Part shown: positions 27,825 through 35,269 of the stretch, one piece after another
Position numbering within the stretch: position 1 is the first letter of the stretch
Layout of the letters: the number at the start of each line of letters is the position of its first letter
Origin: CAZMOK01 sp964567785
Lineage (GTDB): Bacteria > Bacteroidota > Bacteroidia > Bacteroidales > JAGOPY01
DNA: 64,000 bases
Direction: 5' to 3'
Assembly (NCBI GenBank): GCA_964567785.1
Contig: CAZMOK010000012.1
Location: forward strand, 1 to 64,000
The notes under the pieces: model-generated
What the model saw: only the letters and a program-made list of their open reading frames with translations
The model's database searches: none
What the model was told of the DNA's origin: nothing
Position numbers and translations under genes: made by a program

Positions 27825-28943
27825 ATGAATATGAAAAACATCTGGATACTGTTATTGACTTTGATCATCGCCTCATGCAGCACAACTGACAAAAAACAGG
27901 AAGGTTATGTGGTAACCGGCTCCGTGACAAAACCTGTCGACAGTTATGTGTTCCTCCAGAAGAAGGAAAAAGGAGTGCTTACCAACATTGACTCCATCAT
28001 ACCACAGGAACAAAATTTCAGCTTCACCGGTGAGATCGGTTTTCCCGAAGTGCATTACATCAATATACCGGCAACGAAATCGCTCATACCTTTTTTTCTC
28101 GAGCCATCCGAAATAATTATTGAGGTGGATGTTGAAAATGTAGATAATTCAACCATTAAGGGGTCGGAAACTCAGGATGAATATGAAGAATACCTGAATT
28201 CCCTTAAAAAGTACGACTATAATATCAGGGAGGCCTATTCCCTCTATCGACGGGCCGATGATTTTGGCGAGGCTGATAAGGTTGATTTTTATGATTCGGT
28301 GATCGATGCCAGCTTTGAAGAAAAAAAGGAGTACATAAAGAATTTCGTGCTGGAGAACAATGATAAAGTGATATCGCCCCATATTGCTTTCAGGAACTCC
28401 TACCAATTCGAGCTCGATGAACTTGAAGAGATGTCGGAAAACTTAAGTGAATCGTTAAAGCCTTCGGTCGACCTCGCCCTTTTGAACGAATACATTGACA
28501 TCCTGCAAAGGGTTGAAATAGGGCAACCATACGTTACCTTTACCATGCAGGATACCACAGGCATCTATGTTCCTGTTTCCTCATTCATTGGAGATGATTA
28601 TGTATTGATTGATTTCTGGGCCTCCTGGTGCGGCCCCTGTCGTGAAGAGAACCCTTATCTTGTCAGTGTCTACCAAGATTTTAAAGATAAAGGCTTTGAG
28701 ATAGTCGGGGTTTCGCTTGACACGAGCAAGGAGAAATGGATGCAGGCAATAGAGAATGACGGACTGACATGGCCCCAGATATCCGATCTCAAAGGCTGGG
28801 ACAGTTCCGCTGCAAGGCTTTACGGAGTCAGGTCCATACCGGCAAACGTCCTGCTCGACAAAGACGGATACATAATAGATAAGAACCTGCGCGGTGATGA
28901 CCTGAGGAAAAAGCTGGAGCAGATCTTTGCTTCCAATGTCTAG
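27825..28943 (+). CDS. TlpA-like thioredoxin lipoprotein with DUF4369 domain
   Basis: A 372-residue lipoprotein: the signal ends in a lipobox (IIASC), giving a lipidated Cys near residue 19. An N-terminal DUF4369-like beta domain is followed by a helical linker and a thioredoxin fold with W268-C-G-P-C272. The cis-Pro loop is seen as RSIPANVLLDKDG. Such proteins are common in Bacteroidota and reduce or exchange disulfides on envelope proteins. It has its own spacing of 50 bases from mreD and may be transcribed separately. The partner protein is unknown. Confidence 0.87.
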   Translation: MNMKNIWILLLTLIIASCSTTDKKQEGYVVTGSVTKPVDSYVFLQKKEKGVLTNIDSIIPQEQNFSFTGEIGFPEVHYINIPATKSLIPFFLEPSEIIIEVDVENVDNSTIKGSETQDEYEEYLNSLKKYDYNIREAYSLYRRADDFGEADKVDFYDSVIDASFEEKKEYIKNFVLENNDKVISPHIAFRNSYQFELDELEEMSENLSESLKPSVDLALLNEYIDILQRVEIGQPYVTFTMQDTTGIYVPVSSFIGDDYVLIDFWASWCGPCREENPYLVSVYQDFKDKGFEIVGVSLDTSKEKWMQAIENDGLTWPQISDLKGWDSSAARLYGVRSIPANVLLDKDGYIIDKNLRGDDLRKKLEQIFASNV

Positions 28944-28954
28944 CGAATAGAAGA

Positions 28955-30337
28955 TTATTTTCCCTGCTTTCTATCTTTCCAGCGCTTGTTGAATGATGCT
29001 GAATGGAATTCAGGTATTGACCTTCTCGGTCCCCATGATTTCTGGAAGAACATTTTAAAGGCCCGGCGCTTAATGGCTTTATTACCTATGTTCATGAGGT
29101 TTCTGTGTGTCAGCGCCCTCGTGGCCCCTTTCATGGCGATCTTTTCACCACGGGTGGCCATGCCCTCCTTAACAACCTTCTGCCTGTTCAGAAGCAGCAA
29201 CTCATGGAGGGGGATCTTTACCGGGCATACCTCTGTACAGGCCCCGCAGAGCGATGAAGCAAAGCTCAGATGTTTGTAATCCCTCATTCCCAGCAAGTAA
29301 GGATTGATAACCGAACCAATTGGGCCGGAATAGACCGCCCCGTAAGTATAGCCCCCTATATTCCTGTAAACAGGACAAACATTCAGGCAGGCACCGCACT
29401 TGATGCAAGACATGGCTCTCCGCTGACGTTCCTGTTTCAATACATCCGACCTGCCGTTATCGATCAGCAGCACATACATTTCCTGGGGCCCGTCAATTTC
29501 ATATTCCTGCCTTGGGCCGGATATAATATGGTTATAGACTGTTACCTTCTGGCCCGTTCCGTGGGTGCTCAGCATAGGCCAGAAAAGTTGAAGGTCGGTG
29601 AGTGTAGGGATGAGCTTTTCAATCCCTGCAATAACAATATGGATCCTCGGGAATGAAATCGACATAAGTGCGTTTCCCTCATTCTCTGTAATGCATACCG
29701 AACCTGTCTCAGCCACAAGGAAATTAGCACCTGTTATGGCTATGTCGGCCCTGAGGAAATCCTTTCTCAGTTTTTCCCGTGTGAAAGACGTGATCTCCTC
29801 AGGTGTTGAATCTTCAGGTGTCCCGAACTTTTGATGATAAAGTTCCGTGACATCCTCCTTCGACTTATGCATAGCCGGCGTGACGATATGATAGGGTTTC
29901 TCACCGGCAATTTGTACAATATATTCACCTAAATCCGTTTCCACCGTTTCTATCTTTTTCTTCTCCAGTACTTCGTTCAGGTCAATCTCTTCGCTTATCA
30001 TCGACTTCGACTTCACGATGGATGTTGCTTTGGTCCTGCCTATTATATCTACCAGCTCCTTTACAGCCTCTCTCTTGTTCTGTGCCCAGATGACTTTTCC
30101 TCCCGACCTGGAAAAATTCATCTCAAATTCGATAAGGTATTTATCAAGCTCAGAAATAACTTTGTGCTTTATATTGGCCGCTTTCTTTTTGGCCAGTTCA
30201 AGGTCTTTATATTGTTCCTTACCTTTTTCCAACGCAGCCATATAGGCCGACATATTCTTGTTTATCTTCCTCCGGTGGTCCTTGTCAAAGGCTACCTTTT
30301 CAGAATCTTTAAGGAACTTGTTGTGATGTTCATTCAT
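28955..30337 (-). CDS. LutB-like iron-sulfur protein
   Basis: A 460-residue protein like LutB/YkgF of the L-lactate oxidation complex. The N-terminal LUD domain includes SKSMISEEIDLN and GTPEDSTPEEIT, with ITGANFLVAETGSVCITENE. Two C-terminal [4Fe-4S] motifs follow (CIKCGACLNVCPVYRNIGG and CGACTEVCPVKIP). LutB normally works with LutA and LutC. The downstream side holds an opposing gene and the upstream side is rpiB, so neither partner is adjacent here. It starts six bases after the rpiB stop and is probably co-transcribed with it. Confidence 0.87.
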   Translation of the reverse strand: MNEHHNKFLKDSEKVAFDKDHRRKINKNMSAYMAALEKGKEQYKDLELAKKKAANIKHKVISELDKYLIEFEMNFSRSGGKVIWAQNKREAVKELVDIIGRTKATSIVKSKSMISEEIDLNEVLEKKKIETVETDLGEYIVQIAGEKPYHIVTPAMHKSKEDVTELYHQKFGTPEDSTPEEITSFTREKLRKDFLRADIAITGANFLVAETGSVCITENEGNALMSISFPRIHIVIAGIEKLIPTLTDLQLFWPMLSTHGTGQKVTVYNHIISGPRQEYEIDGPQEMYVLLIDNGRSDVLKQERQRRAMSCIKCGACLNVCPVYRNIGGYTYGAVYSGPIGSVINPYLLGMRDYKHLSFASSLCGACTEVCPVKIPLHELLLLNRQKVVKEGMATRGEKIAMKGATRALTHRNLMNIGNKAIKRRAFKMFFQKSWGPRRSIPEFHSASFNKRWKDRKQGK

Positions 30338-30343
30338 CCCTTA

Positions 30344-30796
30344 TTACTCCTTGTTCTTTATCTTTTCAATCCTTCTAATATGCCTGCCACCTTCAAACTC
30401 GGTATCAAGGAAAATCTCAGCAATCTTCACGGCAAGATCAAAATCCAGGAACCTTCCCGGCATCGAAAGAATATTGGCATCGTTATGCAGCCTGGCCAAC
30501 CGCGTGATCTCTTCGTTCCAGCAAAGCGCAGCCCTGATATTATCATATTTGTTGGCCGTCATCTGTGCCCCGTTACCACTGCCGCACATTATAATTCCCA
30601 GGGGGTATTCACCACCGTTCACAGCCTTTGCAACTGGTTGAATAAAATCAGGATAGTCAACGCTTTCTTCGTTGTAAGTTCCAAAATCTTTAATCTGGTA
30701 TCCTTTTTGCTGTAATTTTTCAATAAGGTATTGCTTCATAGCAAAACCGCCATGATCAGAAGCGATCGGTATAACTGAAGGAGTATTTTCAGGCAT
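30344..30796 (-). CDS. rpiB: Ribose-5-phosphate isomerase B
   Basis: RpiB interconverts ribulose 5-phosphate and ribose 5-phosphate. The protein has 150 residues with the family motifs ASDHGGFAMK, VDYPDFIQP, the catalytic Cys in GIIMCGSGNG, and the substrate-binding CWNEEITRLARLHNDANIL. It heads a short unit with the LutB-like gene and diverges from nadA across a 493-base AT-rich region. Confidence 0.94.
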   Translation of the reverse strand: MPENTPSVIPIASDHGGFAMKQYLIEKLQQKGYQIKDFGTYNEESVDYPDFIQPVAKAVNGGEYPLGIIMCGSGNGAQMTANKYDNIRAALCWNEEITRLARLHNDANILSMPGRFLDFDLAVKIAEIFLDTEFEGGRHIRRIEKIKNKE

Positions 30797-31289
30797 GTTG
30801 GTAAATCTTATTTTAAATTAATTCATAAAGTAAGCAATTATTGTTTGAAGTATTTTCGTTCTCGTTCATTTATTTGCAGGTATTTTTGAGTAAAGAACAA
30901 TGGATCAAACATTTATCATTTATCAACAAATCCTTGTTTATTTCTGTTAATTTTGTTGTAGAGAGTGTGATAAATTGTGCCCTTTGTTAAAAAAATGGAG
31001 GTAATACCTCTCAGGAGCTTTTTACTTAACATTCGGGTAACATTTAACTAAGGACAAATTAACAGCAAAGGATCTCAAAACTGTGCAAAATTATTAACAA
31101 TAACTTGTTTTAAGAGAAGTTTATAACTATACAATATATTGAAAATAAATAAACTATAATTGATAATACTTGGAAATGTGTTGGTAAAATCTTATATTTT
31201 ACAAACGCAACTTTTTGAGCAAATACTTTTAAAGGAATTAACAACCCTTTAATATATTATATATTATTATTAAAGAATATTATAATACA
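30797..31289 (+). other. AT-rich intergenic region between rpiB and nadA, no gene
   Basis: These 493 bases are strongly AT-rich and hold no convincing reading frame. They contain several TAnnTTTG-like matches (30881-30888 and 30948-30955) without good -33 partners. Overlapping inverted repeats just before nadA (31229-31275) are described separately. No tRNA-like fold or known riboswitch was seen. Confidence 0.6.
31229..31275 (+). promoter_or_regulatory. Competing inverted repeats before nadA
   Basis: TTAAAGG (31229-31235) can pair with CCTTTAA (31246-31252), while CTTTAATA (31247-31254) can instead pair with TATTAAAG (31268-31275). The middle arm is shared, so the two stems exclude each other. 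The last arm ends 14 bases before the nadA ATG. In such AT-rich DNA this could be chance. Confidence 0.3.
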
Positions 31290-32267
31290 ATGACGTTAAC
31301 ATCTGAAATATCCACCGAAAGAGATGCAAGGTACAGGGAAGAATTTCTCAAATTGAAGAAGGAGAAGAATGCGATTTTACTTGCACATTATTATCAAATC
31401 CCTGAAATACAGGACATTGCAGATTATGTCGGCGACAGCCTTGGCCTGGCCCAAAAAGCCGAGGAGGCTGATTCTGAAATAATTGTGTTTGCCGGTGTTC
31501 ATTTTATGGCTGAAACGGCAAAGATCCTTAATCCAGATACAAAGGTTCTGTTGCCCGATCTGGATGCGGGATGTTCACTTGCAGATTCATGTCCGCCCGA
31601 TGATTTTAAAAAATTCAAGGAAAAATATCCTGACCATATTGTAATTTCTTACATAAACTGTACGGCCGCGATAAAGACGATGTCAGATGTTATATGCACA
31701 TCGAGCAACGCTGTTAAGATCGTTGAGTCCTTTCCGAAAGAACAGAAAATAATCTTTGCTCCTGATAAAAACCTTGGAGCCTACGTGAATAGTGTTACAG
31801 GAAGGGATATGGTTCTCTGGGACGGTACGTGCGAAGTTCATGACGTGCTTCAGACAGAGGCAATTGTTGATCTGAAGATGAAAAACCCGGAAGCAAAGCT
31901 GATTGCCCACCCGGAATGCAAGGCAGTGGTATTGGAAATGGCAGATTTTGTCGGTTCAACATCGGCTATGCTGAAATACACAGTGAATGACGAGACCAAA
32001 AAATATATTGTCGCAACTGAAACAGGGATCCTTCACCAGATGAGGAAAAACTCACCCGATAAGGAATTCATAATCGTTCCCACGGATGAAACATGCTCAT
32101 GCAACGATTGTCCTTACATGAAACTGAACACAATGCAGAAGCTCTATCTCTGCATTAAGAACGAAAGGCCGGAGATAAATCTTGATAAGGAAGTTATTGA
32201 AAAAGCTAAAGCACCAATCGACAAGATGCTTGAGATTTCCAGGAAACACAAACTCATCAAGAGCTGA
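31290..32267 (+). CDS. nadA: Quinolinate synthase
   Basis: NadA condenses iminoaspartate with dihydroxyacetone phosphate to quinolinate in NAD synthesis, using a [4Fe-4S] cluster. The 325-residue protein shows AHYYQIPEIQDIADYVGDS near the N-terminus, the Cys in DLDAGCSLADSCP, a second in HPECKAV and the third in the C-terminal CSCNDCPYM. nadB and nadC are not adjacent. The next gene starts one base after its stop. Confidence 0.95.
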   Translation: MTLTSEISTERDARYREEFLKLKKEKNAILLAHYYQIPEIQDIADYVGDSLGLAQKAEEADSEIIVFAGVHFMAETAKILNPDTKVLLPDLDAGCSLADSCPPDDFKKFKEKYPDHIVISYINCTAAIKTMSDVICTSSNAVKIVESFPKEQKIIFAPDKNLGAYVNSVTGRDMVLWDGTCEVHDVLQTEAIVDLKMKNPEAKLIAHPECKAVVLEMADFVGSTSAMLKYTVNDETKKYIVATETGILHQMRKNSPDKEFIIVPTDETCSCNDCPYMKLNTMQKLYLCIKNERPEINLDKEVIEKAKAPIDKMLEISRKHKLIKS

Positions 32268-32268
32268 T

Positions 32269-33798
32269 ATGAAAGCGAGAATACTCATTTTACTTTTTCT
32301 TGTGCCTTCTTTCCTGTTTGCACAGGAGAAAAAGGAGGGATCCGGAGAGTATAAGATCTTCTATCATGAGAATGGACAGGTTTCCAGTGAAGGCTATATG
32401 GTTGACGGAAAACCGGATGGTTACTGGAAAACCTACAATGAAGATGGAATTCTTATAGCTGAAGGGAACAGGAAAAATTATAAGCTCGACAGTCTTTGGA
32501 AATTCTATAACGACGACGGATCCCTGAAGCTGGAAGTGAACTATCGTGAAGGTAAAAAAAACGGCATAAGGACCTCTTACCGGAAGGACGAAATAATAAA
32601 AGAGACATTCAAAAATGATATCAAAAACGGGCCCACAAAGTACTTTTACAAGAATGGGGAGCTGAAAAAGGAAGTATTTTTTGTTAATGGTTTAGAGGAG
32701 GGAATGGCCAGGGAATATGCAGAAGATCAACGTGTTATAACACTCATCACTTACAAGAATGGTTTTATCACAGATATTCAAAAAATAAACCGTTTCATTG
32801 CCGGTGATAAAAAACACGGGCCATGGAGATATTTCTATGATAACGGCATGGTCAGGCTTGAAGGCAGTTACAAGAGAGGACTGGAGCACGGTTACTTCAA
32901 GGAGTATGACAGGGAAGGCAACCTGCTGACTGCCACCAAGTACGAAAATGGCCAGAAAGTGGAAGATGCCAGGGAAGTGGCAAAGCTCGAAGTTAGAAAA
33001 GACTATTACCCCGACGGCACCCCAAAAATTGTTGCAACCTACAACAAAGAGGGCGAACCCGAAGGGATAAGGCGCGAATATGCAGAAGATGGCACCATCG
33101 AAAGATCCTATATTTTCAAGAACGGGATCATAATAGGCGAAGGAATTATCACGGAAAAGGGTGAAAGGGACGGCTATTGGAAAGAATACTATGACGACGG
33201 AAAGCTTTATGCCGAAGGGAAATATGAAAAGGACGTCAGGGTTGGTCCCTGGAAGTTTTACCATAAAAATGGAAATCTCAGGCAGGAAGGCGCATATAAT
33301 TCACAGGGAAAGCCGGAAGGGGAATGGTTCTGGTATTATGAAAACGGCAAGATACTCAGGGAAGAAAACTATTACCTGGGACTTCTGGATGGCATAATGG
33401 CTGAATATGGTGAACAGGGAAAACTGATTGCCCGGGGAGATTTCATCGAGGGCCTGGAAGACGGAGACTGGTTCTATGAAGTGGGTGATGTAAGAATTGA
33501 AGGTAGCTATGCAGAAGGAAAAAGGACCGGCACCTGGAAGATATGGCAGCTTAAAGGCCCGGGAAGAGAAAAAACTTTGATATTCGAAGGCAGGTTCATA
33601 GAAGACAACCCCCACGGAAAGCATACTTATTACTGGGATAACGGCAATAAACGGGATGAAGGCCAATACCGGATGGGCCTGAAGGTAGGCGACTGGGTAT
33701 CCTATACTTACGAAGGATTACCTTCTGTTGTGATAACTTACGACCAGGGAAGGGAAATTAAATATGACGGAATTAAGATACAAACACCGTCAGACTAA
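32269..33798 (+). CDS. Secreted MORN-repeat (YwqK-like) protein
   Basis: A 509-residue exported protein with a signal peptide (residues 1-18, ending FLFAQ) followed by more than a dozen MORN_2 repeats, each about 22 residues with the pattern YYxNGxLxxEGxYxxGxxxG (for example GEWFWYYENGKILREENY). The repeats form a beta solenoid. Family members are often labelled YwqK antitoxins, but no toxin gene is beside it and the signal peptide argues against that label here. The start is the ATG at 32269, one base after the nadA stop, so it is probably translated with nadA. Confidence 0.82.
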   Translation: MKARILILLFLVPSFLFAQEKKEGSGEYKIFYHENGQVSSEGYMVDGKPDGYWKTYNEDGILIAEGNRKNYKLDSLWKFYNDDGSLKLEVNYREGKKNGIRTSYRKDEIIKETFKNDIKNGPTKYFYKNGELKKEVFFVNGLEEGMAREYAEDQRVITLITYKNGFITDIQKINRFIAGDKKHGPWRYFYDNGMVRLEGSYKRGLEHGYFKEYDREGNLLTATKYENGQKVEDAREVAKLEVRKDYYPDGTPKIVATYNKEGEPEGIRREYAEDGTIERSYIFKNGIIIGEGIITEKGERDGYWKEYYDDGKLYAEGKYEKDVRVGPWKFYHKNGNLRQEGAYNSQGKPEGEWFWYYENGKILREENYYLGLLDGIMAEYGEQGKLIARGDFIEGLEDGDWFYEVGDVRIEGSYAEGKRTGTWKIWQLKGPGREKTLIFEGRFIEDNPHGKHTYYWDNGNKRDEGQYRMGLKVGDWVSYTYEGLPSVVITYDQGREIKYDGIKIQTPSD

Positions 33799-33808
33799 TA
33801 ATTATTTC

Positions 33809-33816
33809 TATTTTTG
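33809..33816 (+). promoter_or_regulatory. Possible -7 element of the OB-fold gene
   Basis: TATTTTTG fits TAnnTTTG. The start site near 33823 gives a leader of about 27 bases to the ATG at 33850, which supports that start over earlier in-frame codons. Confidence 0.45.
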
Positions 33817-33849
33817 TTCTCCGATTACCAAAACTTAAATTTGAAAGCA

Positions 33850-34296
33850 ATGATCAAAAAAGTTCTATTATCAATGGCCGTAATGGCACTGTTCCTCATA
33901 GGGCAGGCATCTTTCGGCCAGGAAATGAAATCCTCAAAGGATGTAGAAAAAGTTGAAGTTAACAGCTTTAAGGAAAATGCTCCTGACATGATCGGGCATT
34001 CTGTTTCCATAACCGGTATGGTTACCCACGTTTGCAAACACGGAGGTAAAAAGATGTTCATTATGGATGACGATGCCGATATCCAGGTTAAGATTACCAC
34101 AGGCGATAATATTGCCTCTTTTCCTGCTGAACTGGAAGGTGAAACCATATGGGTGAACGGTATGGTTGAGGAAATGATGCAGGAAGTGGTTGAAGAAGAG
34201 CATGAAGAGCACGAGCAGGACGAAGCCCACAAGAACATTTATCACGTGCCGCAATATTCAATTACTTGCGCTGAATACCAGGTAATAAAGAAATAG
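33850..34296 (+). CDS. Exported small protein with OB-fold-like domain
   Basis: A 148-residue protein with a signal peptide (residues 1-23, ending in SFGQ). The body resembles a small OB-fold of the tRNA_anti-like kind: SVSITGMVTHVCKHGGKKMFIMDDD, seen in two parts, then IQVKITTGDN and ETIWVNGMVEE. A Cys-x-His pair at about residue 58 and a Glu/His-rich stretch near residue 120 (EEEHEEHEQDEAH) could bind metal. It precedes a PepSY-type membrane protein by 19 bases. The role is unknown, and metal or heme handling is inference from the context. Confidence 0.65.
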   Translation: MIKKVLLSMAVMALFLIGQASFGQEMKSSKDVEKVEVNSFKENAPDMIGHSVSITGMVTHVCKHGGKKMFIMDDDADIQVKITTGDNIASFPAELEGETIWVNGMVEEMMQEVVEEEHEEHEQDEAHKNIYHVPQYSITCAEYQVIKK

Positions 34297-34315
34297 CTTA
34301 TCCAACAAGAGCTTA

Positions 34316-34918
34316 ATGAGATTACTCATTGGGCTCTTTTTTTTATTTGTACCCCCGCTGATGAAATGGAGAAAATGGTTCCGGATAATTCACAGGGACT
34401 TCGGGTACCTTTTTTTCGGAGTTACCATAGTTTATGCTGTATCAGGTATTGCCCTCAATCATCTTGACGACTGGGATCCGAACTATGTTATAAAGACGCA
34501 GAATATTACAGTCGACGATCCGGCATTGCTCACCGGTAAACCTCAGAAGCAGGATGTTACTTCATTTCTTGGGTCATATGGATTGGAAGACGAATATAAA
34601 AACCATTACAACCCTTCTGAAAACACCCTTAAGATCTTTCTCGACAAAGGTTCTGTGATCATAAATACGAACACGGGTAACGGTTTGATAGAAGAGGTCC
34701 GGAGAAGGATCTTCATACGTGAATCAAACTACCTGCACTATAATCCCATCAAATATTGGACGTGGTTTTCTGATCTCTATGCGGGTGCATTGATAGTGCT
34801 GGCTATAACCGGACTCTTTTTGGTAAGGGGAAAAAAGGGCATCACAGGCAGGGGGGCCTGGATGACAATACTCGGTATTCTTATCCCGCTTATCTTTTTG
34901 TTGATTTATTTTTATTAG
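34316..34918 (+). CDS. PepSY-associated membrane protein
   Basis: A 200-residue membrane protein with segments near both ends and a periplasmic domain between. It has the PepSY_TM pattern: RIIHRDFGYLFFGVTIVYAVSGIALNH with its paired histidines (seen in parts), a middle domain with VIINTNTGNGLIEEVRRR, and a final segment after KYWTWFSDLYAGALIVLAITG. Proteins of this family often go with iron or siderophore reduction. An in-frame ATG at 34361 could also start the protein, just before WRKWFRIIHRD. Upstream is the OB-fold gene. Confidence 0.75.
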   Translation: MRLLIGLFFLFVPPLMKWRKWFRIIHRDFGYLFFGVTIVYAVSGIALNHLDDWDPNYVIKTQNITVDDPALLTGKPQKQDVTSFLGSYGLEDEYKNHYNPSENTLKIFLDKGSVIINTNTGNGLIEEVRRRIFIRESNYLHYNPIKYWTWFSDLYAGALIVLAITGLFLVRGKKGITGRGAWMTILGILIPLIFLLIYFY

Positions 34919-34933
34919 CCGGAAATTGAAACC

Positions 34934-35149
34934 ATGAACATTTATACCTTCCTGATATTATTTATTCTTTGGTATGGACTTTCGCTCTGGATATCTGAAA
35001 AGTATGGCAGGCACCGGAAAATAGGCGAGGAATGGTCGTTTTTTGCCTGTTTCATGCTAAGCCCCGCACTGGGTCTTATTATCACATTACTTACAAATAA
35101 AACATCAAGAGCCATTAAAACTCAGAACCCCCAGGCACCCAGTACCTAA
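34934..35149 (+). CDS. Small two-segment membrane protein
   Basis: A 71-residue protein with two hydrophobic segments around a basic loop (EKYGRHRKIG) and a second segment in a pattern often seen in small Bacteroidota proteins (FMLSPALGLIITLL). It starts 15 bases after the PepSY gene stop on the same strand. Its last codons (Pro-Gln-Ala-Pro-Ser-Thr) and stop are made of the heptamer-like repeat that leads into the second gap, so its true C-terminus may have been changed by repeat growth. Confidence 0.55.
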   Translation: MNIYTFLILFILWYGLSLWISEKYGRHRKIGEEWSFFACFMLSPALGLIITLLTNKTSRAIKTQNPQAPST

Positions 35150-35169
35150 AACCCAGCACCCAGTACCCA
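35136..35169. repeat. Degenerate heptamer repeat (CCCAGTA) at the second gap
   Basis: CACCCAGTACC, then CCCAGCACCCAGTACCCA, lead into the gap. On the other strand this is the same TGGGTAC unit as at 12619-12829, but with substitutions. Confidence 0.85.
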
Positions 35170-35269
35170 NNNNNNNNNNNNNNNNNNNNNNNNNNNNNNN
35201 NNNNNNNNNNNNNNNNNNNNNNNNNNNNNNNNNNNNNNNNNNNNNNNNNNNNNNNNNNNNNNNNNNNNN
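35170..35269. other. Assembly gap (100 N)
   Basis: Exactly 100 N, flanked on the left by the heptamer repeat and on the right by the last visible codons of RNase R. The true size is unknown. Confidence 0.99.

Noticed and set aside
30797..31289. Replication origin in the AT-rich region before nadA
   Set aside because: Several TTATCAACA-like stretches recall DnaA boxes, but none matches the TTATNCACA consensus, and no dnaA gene is near. GC skew was not computed.
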